A stretch of 5,324 bases of DNA from JANYCG01 sp031428695. Lineage in GTDB: Bacteria > Pseudomonadota > Gammaproteobacteria > Burkholderiales > Burkholderiaceae_C. The notes under the pieces were generated by a model. That model had not been told where the DNA came from. It did not search any database and worked only from the letters and a program-made list of their open reading frames with translations. This document shows, one piece after another, positions 1-5,324 of the stretch; within the stretch, counting starts at the first letter, position 1, and each line of letters starts with the position of its first letter. Location: assembly GCA_031428695.1 (NCBI GenBank), contig JANOYE010000028.1, positions 1 through 5,324 of the forward strand. The letters are read 5' to 3'. The position numbers and the translations under genes were made by a program.

Positions 1-716
1 ACGTCGCGCAAACTGGTGCCGGTTTTGACCGGCGCAGTGCCCAGTTCGTCAAACGGCATGTTTTGCCGGTTGACCCACAGCGTCTGGTACCCAAACCAGG
101 TGGCGGCCAGGGCGTCCCAGCTGTTGCTGCTGACAAAGGCGATTTTAGCGGCTGGCAGGCGACAGGCGGCTTCGCCCAGTGCGTAGGCGTCCGGGTGGGT
201 TTTGAATTTGCGCACGGAGTGCACGCTGATGACGTGGTCCAGCACATCCGCCAAGCCGCTGGCGGCCACCACGGCGTTCAACATGCCGGGGTCGCCGTTG
301 CTCAGAATGCCGGTCTGGATGCCGCGCGCCTTTAATGCCAGCAACACTTCGCGGTTTTCGGGGTAGGCGGTGAGATGGTTGTATTGGCGCACCAGTTGGT
401 CGATCTTTTCACCATTTTCCAAGTCAAACGGGGCTGCAGGTCTCAAATTATTTGCATAATAAGCTACCTTTTTAATAGCGTAAACCAAGGCCGCGCGGGT
501 CAATTCTGAAAACGGTTTGTAATGCGCCCCGTGGTTGCTCGTGGTGACGATGCGGGTGTATTCGATCTGTTTGTCGCGCCACACCACGCTAATCGCCGCG
601 CCGTGGCCGGGGAAGAGCTGCTCGGCCAATTCGGCCACGCTGTACACGTCAAACAGGGTGCCGTAGGCGTCAAACAGCACCGCTTGGGGTTTGGGCAGGG
701 TCAGAGGTTTTTCCAT
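1..716 (-). CDS. Type II (S)-2-haloacid dehalogenase, HAD superfamily (3' end cut by window edge)
   Basis: This is a cytosolic hydrolase of the L-2-haloacid dehalogenase family, which converts 2-haloalkanoic acids to 2-hydroxyacids through an aspartyl-ester intermediate. The visible 238 residues hold all family landmarks. The motif I nucleophile is D16 in LFDAYGTLFD. Motif II is ILSNGD (S139, N140). The motif III lysine lies in VRKFKTHPDAY (K170/K172). The C-terminal signature FVSSNSWDALAATWFGY (194-210) is followed by WVNR and ends at SLRD, so only a few residues should be missing. The ATG at 716 places motif I at the usual distance from the N-terminus. The Shine-Dalgarno is weak (CTGGGG just upstream). 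Oddity: residues about 80-94 are encoded by an AT-rich repeat-like segment and lengthen the cap domain (see the repeat entry). The family call is firm. The physiological substrate is unknown, and many members are housekeeping-type phosphatase or dehalogenase relatives. Confidence 0.93.
   Translation of the reverse strand, partial: MEKPLTLPKPQAVLFDAYGTLFDVYSVAELAEQLFPGHGAAISVVWRDKQIEYTRIVTTSNHGAHYKPFSELTRAALVYAIKKVAYYANNLRPAAPFDLENGEKIDQLVRQYNHLTAYPENREVLLALKARGIQTGILSNGDPGMLNAVVAASGLADVLDHVISVHSVRKFKTHPDAYALGEAACRLPAAKIAFVSSNSWDALAATWFGYQTLWVNRQNMPFDELGTAPVKTGTSLRD
431..479 (-). repeat. AT-rich palindromic repeat-like segment inside the haloacid dehalogenase gene
   Basis: This stretch is strikingly AT-rich compared with the GC-rich codons on either side. 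Read on the minus strand it starts GCTATTAAAAAGGTAGC, with inverted arms GCTA/TAGC. A second small palindrome follows (TTATT, ATGCA, AATAA; 448-462). It is translated in frame as IKKVAYYANNLRPA (residues 81-94 of the dehalogenase). The arrangement (GCTATTAAAAA, TAGCT, then a short TTAT...ATAA hairpin) resembles a dispersed, mostly intergenic repeat that I recall from Comamonadaceae genomes. That identification is from memory. No second copy was found in this window, so repeat status is an inference. Confidence 0.5.
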
Positions 717-826
717 CCCCAGACTCTATTCGATCCTTTGCTGGGAAATCAGACCTTCGCGTTTGATTTATTCGCAACCCAACCATCACCCTTTAGGCCG
801 ACCTAGCCCCATGGGCAAACCTGGCA
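717..826. other. Intergenic gap, 110 bases, no clear signal
   Basis: This gap separates the dehalogenase start from the stop of the eRF1-like gene. On the minus strand it holds only a 4-bp TAGG/CCTA hairpin with a TCGG loop and no following T-run, so no convincing terminator is seen. AT-rich sequence around 757-775 could carry a dehalogenase promoter, but I could not find a pair of -35/-10 boxes with acceptable spacing. Confidence 0.4.
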
Positions 827-1231
827 TCAAGTTGCCGGAGGCGAATTGGCCAACATGCGGTCTTTGTGGGTGAAATACTTGCGGGCATAGGCCACCAGCT
901 GTGCGTCTGTCGGGTGATCGACGGTTTCAACCCCGACCACCTTGTCGGCACTGGCCGGGTCGTGTGAGTGGATGTGTTTGATCAGCTGCAACTTGGCCTG
1001 GGCCGGCCCGACCACCAGAATCTCCCGCGCGCCCGACAACGCCGCCACGATGGCGTGGTAATAGGCCTTGTCTACAGGCTGTTTGCCAGCCCCCAAGGTG
1101 CCCTTGCGTGAATGCAGTTTGACGTGCGGCCGGCTGGGCAGGACGACTGATTTTTCAATATCGTCGGGGCTGATGTGCATGACATGGGCCTCGGAATGGT
1201 CGAGCCAGACAACAGCATGGTAATGGGGCAT
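827..1231 (-). CDS. Small eRF1-domain-like protein ('translational machinery protein')
   Basis: The 134-residue soluble protein begins MPHYHAVVWLDHSEAHV and carries ILVVGPAQAKLQLIKHI (about 70-86) and GVETVDHPTDAQLVAYARKYF (about 99-119). This pattern matches short betaproteobacterial proteins named 'translational machinery protein', related to the C-terminal domain of the eRF1/Pelota release-factor fold. The N-terminal strand with WLDH, the central glycine turn VVGPA and the VDHPTD motif are the conserved features. It has no GGQ catalytic domain and no membrane segment, so it cannot be a complete release factor. A ribosome-associated or quality-control role is only inferred from the family name. 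The start at 1231 fits the family N-terminus, and the AGAAAGAA stretch upstream is a poor ribosome-binding site. It stands 96 bases from the NHL gene and 110 from the dehalogenase, so it may be its own transcript. Confidence 0.8.
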   Translation of the reverse strand: MPHYHAVVWLDHSEAHVMHISPDDIEKSVVLPSRPHVKLHSRKGTLGAGKQPVDKAYYHAIVAALSGAREILVVGPAQAKLQLIKHIHSHDPASADKVVGVETVDHPTDAQLVAYARKYFTHKDRMLANSPPAT

Positions 1232-1276
1232 GGGGTTCTTTCTAGAATCAATAAACCACCACCCTACGCGGACTGG

Positions 1277-1298
1277 AAAAACGCGTATTGATATGCGT
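1277..1298 (-). terminator. Possible weak rho-independent terminator after the NHL lipoprotein gene
   Basis: About 30 bases past the NHL stop codon, the minus strand reads ACGCATA-TCAA-TACGCGT followed by TTTT. This is a seven-position stem with a tetraloop and a U-run. One A-C mismatch in the minus-strand RNA interrupts it, leaving a 4-bp outer and a 2-bp inner helix, so it would be weak. The position and the T-run are right, but the stem strength is marginal. A TTGACG hexamer just before the stem could instead be a -35 element for the eRF1-like gene, although no good -10 follows at normal spacing. Confidence 0.33.
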
Positions 1299-1327
1299 CA
1301 AGGCCCGCACAGCGAACCGTTTGCCCG

Positions 1328-2476
1328 TTACCGCCCCACCCGAACGAAGCGTTGCGCCCGTTTGCCGGTATCGACCTCTGATGTGTAGACGTTGCCCTGC
1401 GCGTCGATGGCGATGTTGTGCACCCAATGAAAATCACCCGCCATGCGCCCCGGCCGGCCAAAACTGCCGACCACTTCGCCGGTTTCGCGCACGGAAATGC
1501 GCACTTCGTTGTTGGTGCCGTCGGCCACCAGCAGGTATTTTTGGCTCGGGTCTTCCGAAGGGATGAGATCCCACACCGCGCCGGAGCCCCGCGTGTCGGA
1601 CTCCTGGACAAATTGGCGCACAAACTCGCCGCTCTTCTTGAACACCTGGATGCGGTTGTTCGCCCGGTCACACACGTAGACCAGGTTGTCGCGCGTGAGG
1701 CGCACGCAATGGACGGGGCTGGAAAACTGAGGCGATGTGGTGTTGAAGCTGGGCATGGCGGCGTCGTCAGGCCGGTTGCCATAGGCGCCCCAGTGGCGCT
1801 TGTAGGCGCCAGAGTCGGCGTCAAACACAATGATGCGGCGGTTGCCGTAGCCGTCGGCCACGTACAACTCATTGGCGGCGGCGTCCAGTTCCATGTGCGC
1901 CGGGCGGCCCAATTGGCTGGGCGCGTTGCTGCCTAGGCTCGTGCCCGGTTTGCCGATTTGCAGCAGGAACCTGCCCTCGGCGGTGAATTTCAGCAACATG
2001 TGGTCGGTCAAGGCATTGCCGCCAATCCACACATTGTTTTTCGGGTCGACGTAAATGCCGTGTTCGTTGGCGGGCCAGTCGAAGCCCGCACCTTTGCCAC
2101 CCCAGGAGCGCAGCAGATTGCCCGCTGCGTCGAATTGCAGCACCGGTGGCGCGGCGGTGCAGCATTTGGAGCGTTTGGGGTTCAAGGTGGCGCCGCGTTC
2201 GTCTTCGGTGAGCGACAAAGGCCGGTGGATCATCCAGATCGTGCCGTCTGGCGCGGTGGCAATGCCCGCCACCTGGCCCAGAATCCATTGGTTGGGCAGC
2301 GGCTTGGGCCAGTTTGGGTCTGCCACGTAACGCGGGCCACCGCTGGCCGCAGGCGCGCCCTCCACACGTTGCGACTGCGGCAGGCCGCCCGGCGAGGTGC
2401 AGGCGGTGAGCAGGGCCAGCGATGCGATGGCGATGGTGGCGGCGAGGCTGAGCAAAGATGTCCGAGTCGAATCCAT
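1328..2476 (-). CDS. NHL-repeat beta-propeller lipoprotein
   Basis: This 382-residue exported protein has a basic N-terminus (R5), a hydrophobic stretch at about 8-25 and a lipobox LTAC with the lipidated Cys at 26. Thr at +2 is compatible with outer-membrane sorting. The mature part reads as a beta-propeller with repeated NHL-type blades: GIATAPDGTIWMI (71-83), HGIYVDPKNNVWIGG, MELDAAANELYVADGYGNRR, VRLTRDNLVYVCDRANNRIQVF, and NIAIDAQGNVYTSE near the end. A Cys pair SKCCTAAPP (105-106) and paired Cys in the HCV/YVCD blade match conserved positions of this family as I recall it, so disulfides or metal binding are possible but unproven. The start at 2476 is chosen over an in-frame ATG at 2563 because it gives a clean signal peptide and has AGGAG eight bases upstream; the earlier ATG lies inside the preceding gene. 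The role is unknown; periplasmic scaffold, lyase or sugar/peptide-binding functions are known among propellers. Confidence 0.88.
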   Translation of the reverse strand: MDSTRTSLLSLAATIAIASLALLTACTSPGGLPQSQRVEGAPAASGGPRYVADPNWPKPLPNQWILGQVAGIATAPDGTIWMIHRPLSLTEDERGATLNPKRSKCCTAAPPVLQFDAAGNLLRSWGGKGAGFDWPANEHGIYVDPKNNVWIGGNALTDHMLLKFTAEGRFLLQIGKPGTSLGSNAPSQLGRPAHMELDAAANELYVADGYGNRRIIVFDADSGAYKRHWGAYGNRPDDAAMPSFNTTSPQFSSPVHCVRLTRDNLVYVCDRANNRIQVFKKSGEFVRQFVQESDTRGSGAVWDLIPSEDPSQKYLLVADGTNNEVRISVRETGEVVGSFGRPGRMAGDFHWVHNIAIDAQGNVYTSEVDTGKRAQRFVRVGR

Positions 2477-2484
2477 GGCGCGTT

Positions 2485-2489
2485 CTCCT
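2485..2489 (-). promoter_or_regulatory. Shine-Dalgarno AGGAG of the NHL lipoprotein gene
   Basis: The minus strand reads AGGAG eight bases before the ATG at 2476. It lies in the 32-base gap after the AAA/DUF4143 stop codon. It decides the start in favour of the lipoprotein signal peptide and supports translation from a shared messenger RNA. Confidence 0.8.
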
Positions 2490-2508
2490 GTTTGTTTGAA
2501 CTGCAAAT

Positions 2509-4071
2509 TTACCCGGCTTTGCGCGCCACCTCGCCCCACAAACTCGACACCGGCACCATCCACAACTTGCCAGCGCCGATGGCCGGGCCCGGTTTTACGT
2601 CAACGCCGTCGTACAAGACGATGCCGAGTTTGAAGTTTTTGCCGACCTTGCCATTCAAGATTTTGAGGCCAGAGAAGTCGCCGTTTTTCACCGTGCCGCG
2701 GGCCACCACGTCGATGCCGATGATATGGCCTTCGGTGTTGGCGATGACCAAGTCCACCTGCTGCTGGTCATGGTCACGGTAATGGGCGAAGCGGTAGGCA
2801 TTGGCCGAGGCCACGGCGTGTTTTTTCAGCTCGCCGTAGGCAAAACTTTCCAGCACTTGGGCCATCTCAGGCGACCACAAGGCGCCTGGCTCGGCCCGTT
2901 CGCGGTAACGCGCTACGGCGTTTTGGTCCAGCAGGTCGGCCAGTTGCCCGCTGTCGACAAAATGCAGCTTGTCGGCCTTCACCATGCGGCTGGCGTCTTC
3001 GAGCAGGGCCTCGGTGCCGTCTTGGGTGCCGAGTGCGGGCAGGCGCTCGACCAAAAACATCAGCTCCAGCGACTGCATGTAACGCTCGGCGGTTTTGGAG
3101 TCAAACCCCATGGCCAGGCCAAACTGACGGAAGTTGCACAGGCCGCCGCTGTGGCGGGCCAGCACTTCGAGCAGCTCGATCAGGCGGCCTGGCCGGTCAA
3201 ACGCCAAAAATTTGCGCACTTCCTGCAAATCGGAGGGCAGCGGCGCGACGCGCGGCGCCCTGCCAGCTTTGATCTCGCGTTTGCTCAGTTTGCGGATCAC
3301 CTCGTACTCCCAGACCAGCTGGTTTTGCAGGTGTTTCTTCAGCCAGGCATGGCGGCTGCGGGATTTGATGCGCGAAACCGCCTCTAAAAAGCCGCCTTTG
3401 AGCACGGTTTCAACCAGTGCTTCACCCGTAATTGCGTTGGCTGTGAGTTGGCCCAATTGGCCGGCAAACACGGCGTCCAGCCAGTTGGTTTGCGTGCCGA
3501 GCAACTCGCTTTGCGAAGGCAAGGGCAGGTTGATGGCGCGCACTTGGGTGCCAAGCTGCAAGCCAATCTTCTCGATCAGCGCTGGCGGCACCACGTTGAC
3601 GGGGTAAGTGGTGTCGTCAGGCAGGTGGACCAGATCAACGGCAGAGGTGAGCAGAAAACGCCCTATCTGCTTGTTGTTGCCGCCTTTGTCGAGTGCTTCC
3701 TTGATGGCGCCGAGCAGCTTGGGAGCGCGTTGCGCCTCCAGAATTGTCACCGCCGCGCCAGCGGGCAGGCTGTGGATGAAGGCGGCCGGGTCGGAAGCGG
3801 CGGCCTGGCGCACCTCTTCAATATTCAAATCAAACACGGCGCGCTGCCCGGCGACGGCGCGGGCCAACAAGGCGGCGCTGCGGGGGCCTTCGAGTTTGGC
3901 GGCACCGGTGACTTCGTCGTCCTCCTCTTCCTTGGCCGTCATTTCTTCAAGCAAGGCTGAATGGCGCGGGCCCTGGAGGATGACCACAGGAAACTTGGCC
4001 AGCGCCTCTTTGACGCGGGCGGCGACCTGGCGGTGTTCAAGATTGGGAACCGGCAATCGAATCGTGGCCAT
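2509..4071 (-). CDS. AAA/DUF4143-family protein with degenerate catalytic motifs (probable pseudo-ATPase)
   Basis: This 520-residue protein is laid out like the AAA_14 + DUF4143 family (ATPase, winged-helix/DUF4143, PD-(D/E)XK-like C-terminus). VVILQGPRHS (29-38) sits where the family has the P-loop G-x-RQTGKST, but the GK[ST] is gone. AVTILEAQRAP (107-117) replaces the Walker B IDEVQR: the Asp is Leu and Glu112 remains. FLLTSAVDLVHLP (139-151) replaces the LLTGSA sensor. From about 217 to 411 the DUF4143 part is well kept: LKGGF(L), SLELMFLVERLPAL after a helix-turn-helix-like MGFDSKTAERYM, then LHFVDSGQLADLL. The end has QVDLVIANTEGHIIGIDVVARG (about 438-459), where the usual E-V-K becomes D-V-V. 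Residues 34-71 contain a doubled GPR-x-x-ALL segment split by an acidic stretch (EEEDDE). The frame is intact and codon use matches the neighbours, so it does not look like a decaying pseudogene. The start at 4071 follows an AGGA ten bases upstream. The NHL gene follows closely. Partner and function are unknown. Confidence 0.82.
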   Translation of the reverse strand: MATIRLPVPNLEHRQVAARVKEALAKFPVVILQGPRHSALLEEMTAKEEEDDEVTGAAKLEGPRSAALLARAVAGQRAVFDLNIEEVRQAAASDPAAFIHSLPAGAAVTILEAQRAPKLLGAIKEALDKGGNNKQIGRFLLTSAVDLVHLPDDTTYPVNVVPPALIEKIGLQLGTQVRAINLPLPSQSELLGTQTNWLDAVFAGQLGQLTANAITGEALVETVLKGGFLEAVSRIKSRSRHAWLKKHLQNQLVWEYEVIRKLSKREIKAGRAPRVAPLPSDLQEVRKFLAFDRPGRLIELLEVLARHSGGLCNFRQFGLAMGFDSKTAERYMQSLELMFLVERLPALGTQDGTEALLEDASRMVKADKLHFVDSGQLADLLDQNAVARYRERAEPGALWSPEMAQVLESFAYGELKKHAVASANAYRFAHYRDHDQQQVDLVIANTEGHIIGIDVVARGTVKNGDFSGLKILNGKVGKNFKLGIVLYDGVDVKPGPAIGAGKLWMVPVSSLWGEVARKAG

Positions 4072-4298
4072 GGCAGAAATATCCTGGTAGATAAGTGGCG
4101 GGTCGGGGCGTAAAAATCCCGTGTTTCGCGGAATCTAACACAGATTATTTATTTCAGATGAAAACTTCCACTATCAGTTCAGGAGTTGCCCGCGCACAGA
4201 ATTCGTGACTTGAGTGGATGGGACGGATCGATGTCTGTCTGTTATTTACATTAATCTGCTTGCGAACCCAGAAAACGCCGTGCAATTTGCCCCAAAAT
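4072..4298. other. AT-richer intergenic region, likely promoter of the AAA/DUF4143-NHL unit
   Basis: This is a 227-base non-coding stretch, lower in GC than the genes around it. Read toward the AAA/DUF4143 start it contains AATAAT (4144-4149, 5 of 6 matches to a -10 box) within a run of A/T, but the -35 position holds only a poor match. An inverted repeat GTGTT...AACAC (4121-4141, 11-base spacer) lies just downstream and could be an operator. No terminator was seen after the SMR stop: only a GCAA/TTGC hairpin with a one-base loop and no T-run. Small open frames here (16 to 64 codons) lack ribosome sites and family resemblance. Confidence 0.4.
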
Positions 4299-4637
4299 TC
4301 AGGCGCTGCTGTGCAGCCGTGAGACCGAGTGAAGCCCCAACACACCAATCACGATGAAGGTGATAGACACCAGTTTCAGCGCCGTAGCGGGCTCACGGAA
4401 GTAAAGAATGCCAATCGCCGCCGTGGCCACCGTGCCCACGCCCGACCACACCGCGTAGGTGATGCTCAAATCCAGCGTCTTGGTGGCAAAAGTGTTGCAG
4501 GTGAACGCGCCGGCGTAAAACAAGAACATCAAAACGGACGGCGTGAACTGCGTGAACCCGTAGGAGAGCTTCATGCTGGTGGTGCCCGCGATTTCAAATA
4601 CGATGGCGACGGTCAGAAGCCACCAAGCTTGGGGCAT
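4299..4637 (-). CDS. SMR-family small multidrug exporter (EmrE-like)
   Basis: This inner-membrane proton-coupled antiporter has 112 residues, the usual SMR length, with four predicted membrane helices (about 4-24, 33-52, 58-79 and 85-103). Key residues line up with EmrE: the membrane Glu15 in VFEIAGTTSMK (EmrE Glu14), Tyr41 (Tyr40), and Trp64 in YAVWSGVG (Trp63). GTTSMK and YAVWSGVG are typical of the quaternary-ammonium/drug subtype rather than the guanidinium exporters. The extra YFREP loop leads into the fourth helix. The dimer is expected to be dual-topology. The start at 4637 gives the family N-terminus MPQAWWLL but lacks a visible Shine-Dalgarno. An in-frame ATG at 4727, with a weak CAGG upstream, would add 30 residues that do not resemble the family. 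It is a single gene, not the paired-subunit kind, and is divergent from the methyltransferase. Confidence 0.92.
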   Translation of the reverse strand: MPQAWWLLTVAIVFEIAGTTSMKLSYGFTQFTPSVLMFLFYAGAFTCNTFATKTLDLSITYAVWSGVGTVATAAIGILYFREPATALKLVSITFIVIGVLGLHSVSRLHSSA

Positions 4638-4788
4638 AGTGGGCGTGAAGGAGTGTAAGAAGTTGATCACGGCGTGCGGCTGCTCGGTTGGATTGTGGGC
4701 GCTGGTGGTTGAATGCGGCCACAGCATAGCAGCCTGAAACGGCTTGCATTCATGAAAAGAGAATCAATGGTCTCAAGGGGAGCGGTCA
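4638..4788. promoter_or_regulatory. Divergent promoter region between SMR exporter and methyltransferase
   Basis: Both flanking genes must be transcribed outward from these 151 bases unless the SMR gene begins at 4727, which would leave 61. No convincing -35/-10 pair was found on either strand; TTGAAT (near 4708) and TTGCAT (4744-4749) are -35-like without good -10 partners. A perfect 8-base palindrome TTCATGAA at 4749-4756 could be part of an operator. No guanidine riboswitch pattern was recognised upstream of the SMR gene. Confidence 0.4.
4777..4782 (+). promoter_or_regulatory. Shine-Dalgarno GGGGAG of the methyltransferase gene
   Basis: AAGGGGAG ends six bases before the ATG at 4789, a good match and spacing. 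It fixes that ATG as the start over the later in-frame ATG (residue 30), which lacks such a site. Confidence 0.7.
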
Positions 4789-5324
4789 ATGTTCGTTAGC
4801 GGTTCCAGCAATAAGGTGTCGATTGAAAAGTACCGCCAATGCGCGGCCAACTACGACGCCTCGGCCGAGTTCACCATGCCGCTGCGCCGGCGCGCCGTAG
4901 CGCTGCTGGCGTTGCGGCCTGGCGATGTGGCGCTCGATGCCGGCGCCGGCACCGGTTTGAGTTACGCGTTATTGCGCGACGCGGTGGGCCAGAGCGGGCG
5001 CGTTTTGGCGTTCGAGCAGAGCCCGGAGATGTTCGCCCAAGCCCAGGCGCGCGCCGCGCGTGAGGGCTGGAGCGATGTCTGGCAGGTGTGCGCGTCGGCG
5101 CAAGCTGTGCAACTGCCGCAAGCGCCAGACGCCCTGCTCTTCAACTACACCCACGACATCTGCCGCTCGCCCGAAGCCATCGCCAACCTGATGCGCCAGG
5201 CCAAACCGGGCGCGCGCGTGGCCATGGCCGGCATGAAATTCTTCCCCTGGTGGACTGGCCCGCTGAACCTGCTGGCCTGGGCCAAAAACCGGCCTTACAA
5301 CGCCTGCGCGGCAGACCTTTGGCA
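4789..5324 (+). CDS. Class I SAM-dependent methyltransferase (3' end cut by window edge)
   Basis: The frame is open from 4789 to the right edge (178 codons visible). After a short helix with KYRQCAANYDASAEF (14-28), it shows the Rossmann-fold SAM site. Motif I is VALDAGAGTGLSY (47-59). The acidic residue ending strand 2 is E76 in VLAFEQSPEM, which would bind the ribose. ALLFNYTHDICRSPEAI (115-131) sits at the motif IV position, followed by a post-motif helix and KPGARVAMAGMKFFPWW (139-155). The layout is that of UbiE/Methyltransf_11/25-like small-molecule methyltransferases. The substrate cannot be read from the sequence. The C-terminal part, where substrate specificity often lies, is partly missing. 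It is the only plus-strand gene, with its own promoter expected in the divergent gap. Confidence 0.9.
   Translation, partial: MFVSGSSNKVSIEKYRQCAANYDASAEFTMPLRRRAVALLALRPGDVALDAGAGTGLSYALLRDAVGQSGRVLAFEQSPEMFAQAQARAAREGWSDVWQVCASAQAVQLPQAPDALLFNYTHDICRSPEAIANLMRQAKPGARVAMAGMKFFPWWTGPLNLLAWAKNRPYNACAADLW

Noticed and set aside
63..806. Plus-strand open frames opposite the haloacid dehalogenase
   Set aside because: They share codon boundaries with a gene carrying all dehalogenase motifs; shadow frames.
2477..2563. Upstream in-frame ATG at 2563 as start of the NHL protein
   Set aside because: It lies inside the preceding gene, and would bury the lipoprotein signal peptide behind 29 unrelated residues; the ATG at 2476 has a strong AGGAG.
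1958..2782. Long plus-strand open frame (274 codons) opposite the NHL and DUF4143 genes
   Set aside because: It mostly runs in the antisense register that shares codon boundaries with the NHL gene, where stops need the rare sense codons TTA, CTA or TCA. High GC makes such frames long by chance, and the translation resembles no family.
2725..3960. Two plus-strand open frames (220 and 170 codons) antisense to the DUF4143 gene
   Set aside because: Both are in the register sharing codon boundaries with the sense gene, so they have the same high-GC explanation; no start signals or recognisable domains.
4158..4208. 16-codon plus-strand frame starting ATGAAAACTTCC in the intergenic gap
   Set aside because: Too short and without a Shine-Dalgarno; nothing downstream on that strand that it could lead.
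4154..4348. 64-codon minus-strand frame overlapping the end of the SMR gene and the intergenic gap
   Set aside because: No ribosome site, no family resemblance, and it overlaps the SMR 3' end in another frame.
4638..4740. Possible guanidine riboswitch upstream of the SMR gene
   Set aside because: No paired hairpins with ACGR loops or ykkC-like core were seen, and the exporter looks like the drug/quaternary-ammonium subtype rather than the guanidinium subtype.

Overview
The window reads as accessory chromosomal DNA from a GC-rich betaproteobacterium, most likely a Comamonadaceae member of the Burkholderiales (Rhodoferax/Polaromonas/Acidovorax-like). This rests on codon use, on the protein families present, and on an AT-rich palindromic repeat at 431-479 that resembles, from memory, a dispersed repeat of that family. 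The placement is an inference, since no ribosomal or other marker gene is present.

Six protein genes fill most of the window. Five are on the minus strand. Read in their transcription order from the right, they are: an SMR-type small multidrug exporter (4637-4299); an intact but catalytically degenerate AAA/DUF4143 protein (4071-2509); an NHL beta-propeller lipoprotein (2476-1328), starting 32 bases after the AAA/DUF4143 stop and probably co-transcribed with it; a small eRF1-domain-like 'translational machinery protein' (1231-827); and a type II haloacid dehalogenase (716 to beyond the left edge). The only plus-strand gene is a SAM-dependent methyltransferase (4789 to beyond the right edge), divergent from the SMR gene across 151 bases. 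Gaps between genes are 110, 96, 32, 227 and 151 bases. There are no tRNA or rRNA genes, CRISPR arrays, transposases or recognisable riboswitches.

The genes do not form one evident pathway. The likely transcription units are AAA/DUF4143 + NHL lipoprotein, separate single genes for the SMR exporter and the methyltransferase, and possibly single genes for the two leftmost proteins. Two things stand out. First, the DUF4143 protein has lost nearly every catalytic residue of its family (P-loop Lys/Ser, Walker B Asp, sensor motif, and the Lys of the C-terminal nuclease-like motif), yet keeps a full-length 520-codon frame and the overall domain order. This suggests a selected pseudoenzyme rather than a decaying gene. 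Second, the haloacid dehalogenase appears to contain an intergenic-type repeat spliced in frame into its coding sequence, adding roughly a dozen residues to the cap domain.
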